A stretch of 18,638 bases of DNA from Echinostoma caproni (GCA_900618425.1 UZAN01047151.1:1-18638), one strand, 5' to 3'; counted from the first letter of the stretch, positions 1 to 9,249 are shown. Notes: a model not told the origin generated them from the sequence alone. Program-made: numbers and translations.

Positions 1-857
1 CGAGTGTTCCTCGCATTATTGTCTAGTGGGTGGGTTTTCGTTTTTACCGTTGTAGGTATATATTCTTTGGCTATGAGGAATAAGAATTCCGCTGCCTTGC
101 TTGGATGGGGGTTGTGTCTAGTGGTGGATGGGTGTTATATCACCTGGGTGAGTTTTCTTCGGGATACATACTGAGTGATCAACCGTCTGGTCTCCGACCT
201 TGTTCGCAGAATACAGCTCTGGTATCAGCGAGGACAGAATAAAGATAAAAATTTGGGGGGTCACACGTCTACATCACCTCATCTGAAAACATACAAATTG
301 TACGACAATCAAAGGCCGGTGCTCAGATGCCCCATGTTGGAGTGGCTCCGATTGCGGGTAACGGTATGTCAAACGGAGCGTCAAACCCATGCAACACGTG
401 TGACACGCTTTCGCTTTGTTACTGCATTTATTGCTTGCATTGTTTAGCGTCACCTTGGCCCGTTTTAGTACCACGATTCGCCAATAAATGTCTACGACTC
501 CCACGAGTGTTTTTGTCTAGCTTAGGCAGCGAGACACTAGGAGTTCGCGCGCAGTTTGAGACTTGTAAGAACACTTACGGGCAGGTCATCAACTCCGGTT
601 AGCTTCAGATTTACAGAAATCTGATAATTTTTCAAAATGAACTGAGACAGCTGTATGCGGGCCCACCAATTAAGTGACTTTGTAAACACTGCGCAACACC
701 AGCCGAGAATTTCCAGAGAATTCTGAAGGCATCAGTGACTCTCCAGATTAAGGAAAACAAAGAGGAACCAGAAGGGGTTACTTCAGTTTCATCCGCAAAT
801 AAAAATACACAAGAGAAGTGGGAAACCGAAACAGTGAAGTTGAATCACAAACCATGA
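1..857. other. Unassigned non-coding DNA
   Basis: I recognise no gene here. Short open frames exist on both strands (for example 175-447 and 327-602 on plus), but they overlap one another, are of low-information composition and contain no domain motif I can name. An AATAAA lies in the stretch near 484. The TGGTATCAG near 220 resembles the start of an initiator-Met primer-binding site, but no LTR edge can be placed next to it. The final part, from about 640, may be divergent sequence belonging to the RT tail that follows, but I cannot align it. Confidence 0.5.
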
Positions 858-1078
858 GGACTTTAAAGGCTACAAAGAGTGTGGTGAAACCAGAGGTACA
901 GCGCAAAAGACTAGCGGTACGCTCAAATTTATTCAAGAACAGGGTGATCAACTCATAGATTAAGTTACCCCAAAAGCTGGTTGAGCTAGGGAGTGTAATT
1001 GCTTCAAAGAAGGAGCTCGATACGCGCCGGTTGGACACGTTTCCCGAACTAGACGCGTGGGATAAGGCCCCAAATTAA
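858..1078 (+). pseudogene. C-terminal tail of a non-LTR retrotransposon RT (ORF2 remnant)
   Basis: The frame ending in TAA at 1076-1078 reads as the extreme C-terminus of a CR1/Jockey-type ORF2 protein. The diagnostic stretch is a basic segment (VRSNLFKNRVINS), then a KLPQKLVELGSV block, then a terminal amphipathic helix ending before the stop. The same block occurs at the ends of the RT tails at 13726-14355 and 12262-13635, in the forms NPWNKLPQEV and NNWNKLTSEI (the second across an apparent frame change). One in-frame TAG near 950 sits where the family has a Trp. No RT palm precedes it, so this is a 5'-truncated copy, the usual result of incomplete target-primed reverse transcription. The fragment is too short for clade assignment. 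Confidence 0.6.
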
Positions 1079-2371
1079 ATTTGTTTTTCTTTATTATACC
1101 CCAAGAAGGGAACGCTTCCAAATGTGAAATCTCTCGCCTGAAGTAGCGGAGAAGATATTTTCCTTTCTTCCTCTTCCATTGCAGACGCTGAGTCGACCGG
1201 AACGAGCAGAAAACGTCAGGATTATGAGTCATTATGTGGGTGCCGATGTTCGTTAGACCCTTTCACTAATGTTTACTCACGTTCTTTCTGGATATCCGTA
1301 CCAAGAAGAAACAGAATCAGGGATTGAGATTGTGAAAGCGTTATATTCCGAAACTTCCGAAGTGTTGGAAGTAAGTTCGGCTAGGCCTAGGCTGCTATTT
1401 AAGCAACGACAGCGGAAACCTGAAAGTGCATCTGATCAATGCAAAAAAAGCGCGCGACACAGGGCTCACCGTGAGGAATTGTGCCGGTACAACCTTTTCG
1501 AGCCCATTAAAAGCATGATAATGGTTAAATCAAAACTTAATTCTGGAAGTATCCAATTTGCTATATCTAATGTAAAAACTTTCTCTAGAAGATCAATATC
1601 GCCAAATAATGGCGATACGTGTCGAATCTCTTGATTGTGCCCGGTAGAGAAAAAAGATCCTTATGTTGGAAGGAAAAGGTTAACGGTGGCCTAGCTTCTA
1701 TGATTAATCTACCTGATCGATAGGCTAGGTCACTACTTAATACCTGGACCTTGAGGGTTCTAATAAGTATATCATGATGACGTAGCCATGACTTGATAGT
1801 CCTCAACTATACAGGACTTGCTAGAAACTGAACCTGTCCTGAAGCTAGTCATCAGCGCAGGGTGAAGGTGCCTTGGTCCGTGATTTGCTAATCACATCTA
1901 GCTTGAGTGGATCTATCAGAAAAGCAAGAGGCAAGTAAAGAAAACTGCCGTTGCGAAAATGTCTGTTAAAGAACCGCTACAGAACCACAATAAAGAACAC
2001 TCGCAGTGGTAGTTGTCACCTTGTGGCTTACTACCGAAGGAACTCTGAACGCTCGATTGGCCACGGCCATCTCATGTCCTTTACAACCTGACCTGACCTG
2101 AGCCGACCATTCACACCGACTGGAGCAAGAAACTGAACACTCGTTAGCTCAATCCGCAAGTCCTGGAACCTGGCCTGATTTGATCTGATCTGGTCTGAAT
2201 AGAGCCCCAAGCCTATGAAATGCTTGAAGACTTCAACTGAACTGTCCCTCTTGAAAGAAGGGATCATTTTTCGCTGAATTTTGACTACATCGTTGCTTGG
2301 AATCTGTTTAGCGATAACACTCAATACGTTTGTATCTTTAAAAGAAACTTCACATCTATCTTTCTTCTGAA
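1079..2371. other. Unassigned stretch between two non-LTR fragments
   Basis: No recognised gene. The longest plus frame, 1269-1634 (121 codons), has an ATG and a basic C-terminal half but no motif I can name. The minus frame 2031-2324 (97 codons) is also unrecognised. From 2081 to 2200 there are short tandem CTGAC/CTGAT units (for example CCTGACCTGACCTGAG and TGATCTGATCTGGTCTG), probably a decayed simple repeat. A small inverted repeat (ACAGGA ... TCCTGT) lies around 1811-1840. The last 30 bases before 2372 stay open in the frame of the RT linker that follows, so the true left edge of element A may be slightly further left. Confidence 0.4.
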
Positions 2372-3490
2372 ATGTCTGTGGATGGCCTCGCCAGGCATAT
2401 AGAGCAGGTCAACTTCCTCGCAGACTCGCAATTCGTTCCCCAAATTTGAATTTCATCTAATGATGAGCCCCATCCCCATCGCCCAATTCGCCGGCTGTTA
2501 GATACAAGGGTCAAGCTTCTTGCGAGATACATGAATACTCGCCTCCATGCCGACGGAGATGCTTTCAAACAAGTTAGAAACCACCGCCGACAGAAAATAC
2601 GGGAGCATCAGAGGTACACCCAAAGAGCTATCCTTACCAATGCTCGAAACAATAAGCCTTTCTTCTTTGAATACATCCGTAGCTGGCGTGAGCACTCTCT
2701 TTGCCCGATAGCTCTCAACTATCCAGACGGACCAAATTGCCTCATCACCACCAGAGGTGGCGGATCCCTTCTGATCACACTTCCAGGAAACATTCAATTC
2801 CCCTCTGGCGCTCAATCACCCCATTCTGCAGCCGCTATATATAAATTGATCCCTAAGATCCATCATTTTCACACAAGCTAAGGTTGAAAGGAGACCCCGG
2901 AGCATTAATCCGTATCCTCCATAAAACTTTATAGTATACACCCCAGGGTACTGGTGGAGTCACCTGGTGTAATAGCTGCCCCGTACACTCTTCTGTTGCA
3001 ACGCAGTATGGAAGAGGGAAACTTTCCCATAAACTGGAAGGAGGCTGTTATTTTCCCCATCTACGAAAAGGCGATAGACACTTCCCTGTTAGCTACCGTC
3101 CCATTTCTCTAGCCAGCATCCCCAGAAACATTTTCGAGTGTCTTATGAAAGATGAAATTCTGAAGCATCTTACGGTCAATAATCTTCTTTTCGTTTCCAG
3201 CACGGATTTCCACGTGGCAGATCTTGCATCACCAATATGCTCACTGTCATGGATAGCCTGATCAAAGTACTCGATTCCGACAAGAACTCCCATGCAATTT
3301 TCATTGACTTCGTGAAGGCCTTTGACAAAGTCCCACATCTCTCTGTTTTCCACAAACTTGTAGCACACGGTACTGCTGCACTCATTCGTAGCTTCCTCTC
3401 GAATCGCTTAATTGCTGTGCGGGTTGGTAAATCTTCATCACAGTCCGGTCTGATTACAACCAGTGTTCCCCAGAATCCGTATTCGGCTCC
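2372..3490 (+). pseudogene. Non-LTR element A: linker and first half of RT, cut by the gypsy insertion
   Basis: This is the endonuclease-RT linker and the fingers/palm of a CR1/Jockey-like ORF2 protein, an enzyme that copies its own RNA at a nicked target. The linker reads in frame 2 from the ATG at 2372 (RRLLDTRVKLLARYMNTRL near 2490, then the HADGDAF block), with one TGA at 2447-2449 and a TAA at 2879-2881. RT blocks follow: FPINWKEAVIFPIY (near 3025), YRPISLASIP (near 3091), a CITNMLTVMDSL block (near 3225) and motif A, FIDFVKAFDKVPH (near 3300), with its catalytic Asp intact. At least three frame changes (about 3068, 3198 and 3475) are needed to follow these blocks. The sequence stops just after SVPQ, where the gypsy LTR begins, and resumes at 9255. 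No ORF1 or endonuclease core is seen upstream, so the copy is 5'-truncated. Confidence 0.85.
3486..3490. repeat. Left target-site duplication of the gypsy element (GCTCC)
   Basis: GCTCC immediately precedes the LTR terminus TGTGG. GTTCC at 9250-9254 immediately follows the right LTR. They match at 4 of 5 positions. Support comes from the interrupted host: reading across 3490 to 9255 gives a continuous RT frame through the block after the SVPQ motif, leaving exactly one 5-bp copy over, as a staggered integrase cut predicts. Confidence 0.75.
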
Positions 3491-3963
3491 TGTGGTGATC
3501 CAGGCCTACACGATAGCGCCTACCCTGGAGCGGCGCGTTACGGCTTCAGGACATTGGCGATCGACCAAGTTTGAATGCTGACGTCAATAGCACGTGCATA
3601 GCTTCTGAATACACGTCACTAGCGGATGGTGCCAGCCAATCCAAGACACTGCAGACAGAAGCAAGATTATGCTAGAAGTACTGCAATCTAATTGGTGGAA
3701 GCCCAGGTAGCCAATAATCTTCTTTTGTACATATTATTTAATAACCTTTATTTCTTCCAATAAACGAACTACTAACTGCCTATCCTCTGGCCTTTTCCTC
3801 GCGTCTCGTTCGTTTGGGACATTGCGAATCCGTGCCATTGTGATCCAGTGCTTCTGCGATCTAGTCCGTGATAACTGATTATCGATTTGGGTCCTGTAAT
3901 TCATATTGCGTGGTTGGTGTTCTGAATTCCGTGCGTATTTGTACTACTACTGCAATCAATACA
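3491..3963 (+). repeat. 5' LTR of the gypsy element
   Basis: Starts TGTGGTGATCC and ends ...CAATACA, giving the usual TG...CA termini. Position for position it matches 8777-9249 without any indel. The only differences I found by eye are G at 3542 versus A at 8828, and C at 3962 versus A at 9248. AT-rich promoter-like sequence (TACATATTATTTAATA, about 3728-3743) lies upstream of AATAAA at 3759-3764. The open frame of interrupted element A reads through into this LTR and stops at 3579-3581, an accident of insertion and not a gene. Confidence 0.95.
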
Positions 3964-3966
3964 AAT

Positions 3967-3984
3967 TGGTGTCCCGTGATGGAA
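3967..3984 (+). other. Candidate primer-binding site
   Basis: Three bases after the 5' LTR comes TGGTGTCCCGTGATGG. Beginning with TGG, complementary to a tRNA 3' CCA, in this position is the hallmark of a minus-strand primer-binding site. The TGGTG start followed by CCC recalls the tRNA-Trp type reported for CsRn1-like elements, but it would need a substitution and a short deletion to match that tRNA, so the primer identity is inference. The gag ATG (3979) lies inside the site. Confidence 0.55.
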
Positions 3985-4701
3985 CTCCCAACGATTGAGC
4001 AACTGAACCTGCAAGCAAGTCCATCTGAGATCAAGGAATGGGTTGAACGGTTTGAGCTGTGCTGCAGAATTCGCAAAGGTGATGCACAGAACCAGTCAGC
4101 CCTATTTCTTTCTGCTGGCGGCCGTGACCTCTTCTCCCTGTTGAGAAACCGGGCGTTCCCTGAGGCTCCAGCCAAACTACCATTTGAGTCCCTGAAATTG
4201 CTACTGCTCAACCACCTACTGCCGACTGAATTCCAAGCACATGAAAGGGCCAAATTCACCTCCGTGATTCTTGCCGATCATTTTTTCTGCCGTGAATTCA
4301 TCCTTCAGTTAAACAAACAAGCATCACACTGCATTTATGGTGATCGCCTGGAAGAACAAATGTGTGACCACTTGATGGCAGACATCAATAATCTGACTCT
4401 TCAACGAAAGTTGCCGGAGAAGAAAAATTTAACTTTTGCCGATGCCCGCAAGATCTATGAGCAACATGACGACCTGATGAAAGCCACTTCCAGTGAATTA
4501 GTCACATTATTCCAACGNCCTCCATTGCCCACGTGAGTTCCGAAGCCGCCATACACCTCTTCAAGCAACGAGAAACGTATCCATCCCTGCTTGTCATGGG
4601 AAGCTTACCATCTGCGCTCCAATTACCGCTTCCGAAATGCCAAGTGTCATGCATGCGGGAAAACTGGCTACATTAGGAGAGTGTGCAAACAGCCCCGTTG
4701 A
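3979..4701 (+). pseudogene. gag of the gypsy element, interrupted by stops
   Basis: Gag forms the capsid-like particle and packages element RNA in the cytoplasm. I prefer the ATG at 3979 (MELPTIEQLNLQ) to the upstream ATG at 3868, which is inside the LTR. The N-terminal half carries a WVERFELCCRI block typical of Ty3/gypsy capsid proteins, followed by predicted helices rich in Leu and Lys. The frame stops at TGA 4534-4536 but stays readable to 4698, where a zinc-knuckle-like CHACGKTGYIRRVC (about 4645-4686) occurs. The spacing is that of a CCHC knuckle, but the usual His is Tyr. A second TGA (4699-4701) ends it. Gag, protease and the first part of RT are all in frame 1, so an intact relative may have one gag-pol frame. 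The base at 4518 is N. Confidence 0.8.
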
Positions 4702-5481
4702 AACCTTGCACAACCGACTGCTGCGAATGACACAAATCTGGTGCTCTATCTACGATCCGAAAGCCAACGCACCCAACTCTTATACACAGATGTAAAATTT
4801 CAGTCCGGCACAAGGCACATATTCATTGTTGATACGGGAAGCATGGAATCTATTCTTTCTATTGCTGTGCTTCGATCAATCTGCCCCCAAGCCGAAATCC
4901 ATCCGACATCCGTGCGAACCCTTGAGGTGACTGGACACAAATTGCCATTGCTTGTTGAGGTTTCATTGATGGTACATACCAAAGAACATCGTCTTGTTCC
5001 CATCCACTTCCTAATTGCTAAAAACAGTCCCTCCATACTTGGCCTAACCTCCATTCGTGAATTAAACCATTATATGTCGCTCCATACAAACTCTATGTCC
5101 AATATGCACACCCATCTACAGCACCTGGTCGTGAAATGTTTCAATAATACGGGAGGTATGAACATACAACCGGCCAAACTGGAAGTTGATGGTGAACTCA
5201 TTTTCCTGAAACGACGTATAATTCCCTACAGCCAACACGAAGGTGTACTGCAGGCTCTTGAGAAAATGGAGCGCAATGGCATAATCAAACGAGTCACATC
5301 CAGTACTTGGGCAACGCAAATTGTGATCGCAATCAAGAGTGACAGTGAAACACCGCGAATTTTTGGCGATTACCGCTTGAAACTCAACCCGCGGTTGCGA
5401 AAGTGTGCGGCTACCACCATGGAACCGGAGAATTTCATGAAAACATTGCACGGTAGCACATGCCTCTCGAAAATTGACTTA
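4702..5481 (+). pseudogene. pol part 1: aspartic protease and N-terminal half of RT
   Basis: In the same frame as gag. A retropepsin-like protease that matures the polyprotein is shown by VDTGS (catalytic Asp at 4831-4833) and by the hydrophobic PSILGL block near 5032, the usual ILG partner motif. The RT starts near 5195 with LKRRIIPYSQHEGVLQALEKM, then NGIIKRVTSSTWATQIV, a GDYRLKLNPR block (near 5365) and the start of motif A at LSKIDL (ending 5481). The catalytic Asp of motif A is the GAC at 5476-5478. The next codon is TAA, and homology to gypsy RT resumes only at 6558 (DVYLQIPLAP), so the enzyme is cut inside motif A. Apart from this break and the TGA at 4699 this section is open. Confidence 0.88.
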
Positions 5482-6290
5482 TAACAGGTGTATATTTCAC
5501 GAAGCCCCGTGAAGCATGCATAGGCATGATCAAATGTGCAACATAATCATCCGTATAGGAGAAGCCAAGAAGGAAAACTTTGAAGGTCTCGGTGAACATA
5601 ATTACAAATGGAACACAAAATGGACAAGGTATCAGAGAAAAAAGTTTGGGATGGCGGAATGCTCTAAAAGAGCAAGTCGGTGGAAGTAGGACGGAAAACA
5701 AGAATCGTTATACCGGATGAATGACGAGATGACTGGAAATACGGCAATCAGCGAGTAAAATAACAAGAGGCGGCCTGTAGATCGTTGGACGGGAATGGAC
5801 GGAAACCGACACAAGAGCGGAAAGAATGAAGCAGAACAGAGTGAAACTGTCATGGAATATGTATGCACTGCAAGTGGTGAAACAGATGGGTTCTGTAGGG
5901 TCTTGATCAATGATCTCAGGGGCTCCGATCAGCAATGGATTGATTTGGGTTATTTACGTTATTTAGGCGTTGGTCGCTTTGATGTGGGAATGACTACACG
6001 CTAGGCACCCAACCTTAAAACACTTTGTAGGTGAGGCAGGGGGTGCGTTCCTCAACCTGGTTCGGAATGTGGACGCATGTAGTCAAAGCGGTGGTTACGG
6101 CCGCGCCCAAAAACCATTGCCCGTGCCAAATTGTTCATTGCTGGTGTAGACCCCAAGCCTTCGTCAGGTCCAAACCAAACGAATCTGGAATAGGAAGGCT
6201 TACAACGGCAGTCTGGGGTAATACCCAGCTGGGAAGGGATCGGGGAGGAAAATAGTAAATAGCTAGCGACAAAATCTAATTGGAGTGGGT

Positions 6291-6358
6291 GCTTAGGTCA
6301 TAATACTGGTAAAAGGATGTTATCATAATATGTCTTGCTCTACAGATCCAAAATGGAG
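6291..6358. repeat. Imperfect direct repeat, copy 1
   Basis: Shares with 6484-6551 the ordered blocks GGTCA-AATACT-TAAAAG-ATGT and, about 20 bp on, CAGATCCA followed by a T-rich and then GA-containing stretch. I estimate about 60 per cent identity by eye over roughly 70 bp. The spacing of about 193 bp suggests a repeat unit inside the foreign insertion, possibly decayed satellite or tandem promoter-like modules. Confidence 0.5.
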
Positions 6359-6483
6359 GTGGATGCGTGTATTGATAGAACATCAGTTGATAATATGGAC
6401 ACTGCTACCTGGTTTGCATGTGCCACGGAGATGGGCCAGTTAAGTCAGACAAGAACAAGATCAGATGGATATAAAGTGAGAAT

Positions 6484-6551
6484 TTCTGGGTCACAATACT
6501 TATAAAAGTATGTACCAAAGTAGATTGTTCCGCAGATCCAGTTTTGAAGCT
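6484..6551. repeat. Imperfect direct repeat, copy 2, ending at the insertion edge
   Basis: Second copy of the repeat at 6291-6358. It contains ACTTATAAAAGTATG, a TATA-box-like word. It ends within a few bases of 6558, where gypsy RT resumes. That coincidence suggests the repeat unit forms the right end of the inserted segment. Confidence 0.5.
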
Positions 6552-6557
6552 AGATCC

Positions 6558-7732
6558 GATGTATACCTCCAGATCCCACTCGCACCAACCTGCCGGCATT
6601 TCACCACTATCAACACACCATGGGGACTGTATCAATACAACTTTATACCGTTTGGTCTCCACACATCCTCCGGCATATTCCAGGCGGCAATTGACGAAGT
6701 CATCCATGGACTCGATTGCGTGTTAGCGTACCAGGACGATGTCATTGTATTTGGCACAACGAAGGTCGAGCATGACGATGGACTTCTCAAACTACTGGAG
6801 CGGTTTGCCCAAAAGAACGTGTCAATTCGAGTCTCCCAATGCATGCTCAGCTAACCATAATTAGAATTCTTGGGTTTCACAGTGGATGCTAGAGGCCATC
6901 GCCCTGATCCAAGTTGCTTCCGCCCATTGACTGAACTTGAGTCACCAAGAGATTAAAACCAACTCAGATCCATCATGGGATGTCTCCAACACTATTCGCG
7001 TTTCATCCCGAACTTTGCCATAAAAGCCCAACCGCTGTTACCTGTTTAGTCGACTACGAAATGGAAATGGACTACCGAGTGTAAACAAATTCTGCGTGAA
7101 ATCATTCAGATGATAACTGAACGACCAGTATTTGCCTCGTTATCTTCGACGAAACATCCAACTTTGATCATCGATGCATCAGATGTTGGCATTGGTGCCG
7201 TCCTCGAACAGAACGGATGTCCGATTATCTGCATCTCTTGTCTACTCAACAAAGCGGAACAAGGAAATTCACTGACGCAAAAAGAAGCACTAGCTGTATA
7301 TTGGGCCGTCCGTGGCCTACACAAATACCTGTTTGGATTGCGTTTCATCACCGTAATCGATCATGAAGCGTTGCAATATCCATTCAGCCCACAAAAGTCG
7401 ATCTCCAAACCGACGGCGGCGATGATTCAGCGATGGAGCATTGTATCGGCTGCTTACGACTGCGACATAGTGCACCGTTCGGGTAAAGCAATTCTCCAGG
7501 CCGATTTTCTTTCGCGGTGGTCCAAATTCTCGGAGGCTAAGCGGTGCCACTTCATTGCTACTGCTGCCACGATATCCCGAGAGGAGTTGCGCCGATGTAC
7601 CAAACAATACTATGCGGAACTCATAACTGCTCTATCAAAAGGATGGCGTCCCGACCTGAAGCGGACGTTCGCAGCATTCTATGCACACCGTGAAGAAATC
7701 AGTGTCCAACCTGAATACCATGCCGCAACGAT
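6558..7732 (+). pseudogene. pol part 2: C-terminal half of RT and RNase H
   Basis: Frame 3 throughout. RT blocks: DVYLQIPLAP, then a TINTPWGLYQYNFIPFGL block (about 6606-6660), then the catalytic box YQDDVIVFG (Asp pair 6735-6740). Four stops follow in the thumb/connection (TAA 6852, 6858, 6954; TAG 7047), but homology continues between them (LEFLGFTVDA, QHYSRFIPNFA). RNase H, which degrades the RNA strand of the hybrid, is read from 7110: LIIDASDVGIGAVL with its first acidic residue, LTQKEALAVYWAVRGLHKYL with the second, and VIDHEALQYPF and AILQADFLSRW near its end. The frame ends at TGA 7737-7739. The integrase continues in frame 2, so there is a one-base shift around 7725-7735. Confidence 0.88.
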
Positions 7733-8860
7733 CGACTGATCATCTTACCTCCGCTACGCATGGCAGTGCTAGAAGACCTACACAAAGGCCACTTAGGAGT
7801 GGAGAAGATGAAGTCGTTGGCAAGACAGATGTGTTGGTGGCCCGGTCTAGATGAAGACATTGGTCGAACTGCTAAGAACTGCGAGGCATGCCTACAAAAG
7901 CAGAAGTCAAAACCGAAGAATTGGGTTTCACGGCCAGAAAGCTGTATTCCGCGGCAACGTGTGCACGCCGAATTCTGTTGACCATTTCTCGGCCATTATC
8001 ACGCCCTAATATTTACCGATTCATACTCCAAATGGACTGAAGTGTTTCTAACCAGCACACCAACTACATCGTTTGTGATGCGGGTACTACGAAAGAGTTC
8101 CAGACGAGAGAGTGTTCCTCAATTGTTGGTGACTGACAATGGATTGCAATTCTGCGCTGTGGAGTTGAAAACGTGGCTGGACAGTATTGGCTGCCGACAT
8201 TTACGCACAGCACCACGTCACCCCTGCTTGAACGGCGCAGCAGAAAATTTAGTGAAAACAGTGAAGAGTGCCATTTCCTCTGCAAATCCAAGGACATTTG
8301 TAGAGTTGGAGATACTCCTAGACAACTTCCTACTGCAATACTGGAATGCTGAACGTGCTACCACCAAAGAGAGCCCAGTGAACCTGTTCAAAGCCAGAAG
8401 CTTACGTTTCTCACTGCGATGCGTTTTTTTGAGTGACGTCGTATACTTCCGAGGAAACGACTTGCGACCATCAAGAGGAATCATTACCCGCAAGATTGGT
8501 CAAGCTAAGGTCGAGATCACTGATCTGACAGATGCAACGGTCTACCGACGCCACATTGACCAAATTCACTTCAACGAAACTCCGACTTCGACTAAAGACG
8601 TTGCCGAAGAAATCCAAGAAAACGTGCCCTGTGATACGCCGTCAATATCTACTGAAGATCAGATGCAACAGCTCTATATTAAGGGAATGACTACCAACGA
8701 GGATACCCCACTAGCACTCCGACGACCAATCAGAAGAGCAAGTCAATTTGACGAAGCTCTCTTGAGGGAAGAGAGTTGTGGTGATCCAGGCCTACACGAT
8801 AGCGCCTACCCTGGAGCGGCGCGTTACAGCTTCAGGACATTGGCGATCGACCAAGTTTGA
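7733..8860 (+). pseudogene. pol part 3: integrase
   Basis: Frame 2. The segment LIILPPLRMAVLEDLHKGHLG leads into the N-terminal zinc domain: the His pair in LHKGHLG (about 7781-7790) and the Cys pair in NCEAC (about 7880). The catalytic core follows: HAEFC at 7967, TDNG (Asp at 8135-8137) and NGAAENL (Glu at 8243-8245). The second and third acidic residues are 35 residues apart, the D35E spacing of the family. The first catalytic position, normally Asp, is Glu here (GAA, 7970-7972). TGA at 7979-7981 breaks the frame just after it. The C-terminal domain contains a GIITRKIGQAKVEI segment and YRRHIDQIHF, typical of gypsy integrases. The frame continues across the polypurine tract and 84 bp into the 3' LTR before TGA (8858-8860). 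The enzyme would insert element cDNA in the nucleus; this copy cannot make it intact. Confidence 0.88.
8764..8775 (+). other. Polypurine tract (plus-strand primer)
   Basis: GAGGGAAGAGAG lies one base from the TGTGG start of the 3' LTR. A purine run in this position resists RNase H and primes plus-strand DNA synthesis in LTR retrotransposons. Here it is also inside the integrase frame. Confidence 0.8.
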
Positions 8861-9249
8861 ATGCTGACGTCAATAGCACGTGCATAGCTTCTGAATACAC
8901 GTCACTAGCGGATGGTGCCAGCCAATCCAAGACACTGCAGACAGAAGCAAGATTATGCTAGAAGTACTGCAATCTAATTGGTGGAAGCCCAGGTAGCCAA
9001 TAATCTTCTTTTGTACATATTATTTAATAACCTTTATTTCTTCCAATAAACGAACTACTAACTGCCTATCCTCTGGCCTTTTCCTCGCGTCTCGTTCGTT
9101 TGGGACATTGCGAATCCGTGCCATTGTGATCCAGTGCTTCTGCGATCTAGTCCGTGATAACTGATTATCGATTTGGGTCCTGTAATTCATATTGCGTGGT
9201 TGGTGTTCTGAATTCCGTGCGTATTTGTACTACTACTGCAATCAATAAA
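8777..9249 (+). repeat. 3' LTR of the gypsy element
   Basis: Same length as 3491-3963 and identical except at 8828 and 9248 as read by eye. The right terminus therefore reads AATAAA in place of AATACA. An AATAAA at 9045-9050 is the likely polyadenylation signal for element RNA. The first 84 bp also encode the end of the pol frame. Confidence 0.95.

Larger units (their letters stand above)
5482..6557. mobile_element. Unidentified 1.07-kb insertion inside gypsy RT motif A
   Basis: The RT reads KIDL up to 5481 and continues DVYLQIPL from 6558. The roughly 1073 bp between them has no counterpart in Ty3/gypsy elements. It is not an obvious intron: the best GT/AG pairs leave a stop in the joined exon. 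It carries stops in all frames I followed. The longest plus frames (5795-6004 and 6031-6255) match nothing I know; the first ends in a YLRYLGVGRFDVGMTTR block. The right part contains two imperfect direct repeats about 193 bp apart (6291-6358, 6484-6551), the second including TATAAAAG. I could not find clear terminal repeats or a target duplication. It could be a nested non-autonomous element, a satellite-like segment or a recombination product. Confidence 0.6.
3491..9249 (+). mobile_element. Ty3/gypsy LTR retrotransposon, CsRn1-like, with wrecked interior
   Basis: A 5759-bp element bounded by two 473-bp direct LTRs (3491-3963, 8777-9249). Going right, it has a candidate primer-binding site, gag with a zinc knuckle, aspartic protease, RT, RNase H, H2C2/DDE integrase and a polypurine tract. 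Integrase after RNase H places it in Ty3/gypsy rather than Copia. A YQDD RT box and a pol frame running into the 3' LTR fit CsRn1-type elements of flatworms; that clade call rests on my recollection of the family, not on a search. Removing the 1073-bp foreign segment at 5482-6557 leaves about 4.69 kb, a normal size. Lesions: TGA at 4534 and 4699, the 1.07-kb interruption, TAA at 6852, 6858 and 6954, TAG at 7047, a frameshift near 7730, TGA at 7979. It sits inside the RT of element A in the same orientation. Confidence 0.9.

Noticed and set aside
211..235. TGGTATCAG as an initiator-Met primer-binding site of another LTR element
   Set aside because: Only nine bases match, there is no identifiable LTR edge next to it and no gag follows.
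3237..3581. A continuous open frame crossing from element A into the 5' LTR
   Set aside because: The last 30 codons are LTR sequence read by accident after insertion; it is not a fusion gene.
3868..3978. Upstream ATG as the gag start
   Set aside because: It lies inside the 5' LTR (U5 end) and before the primer-binding site; the ATG at 3979 fits element structure better.
5481..6557. The gypsy RT interruption as a spliceosomal intron
   Set aside because: Possible GT and AG pairs leave an in-frame stop or a frame break in the joined RT, and LTR elements of this class normally lack introns.
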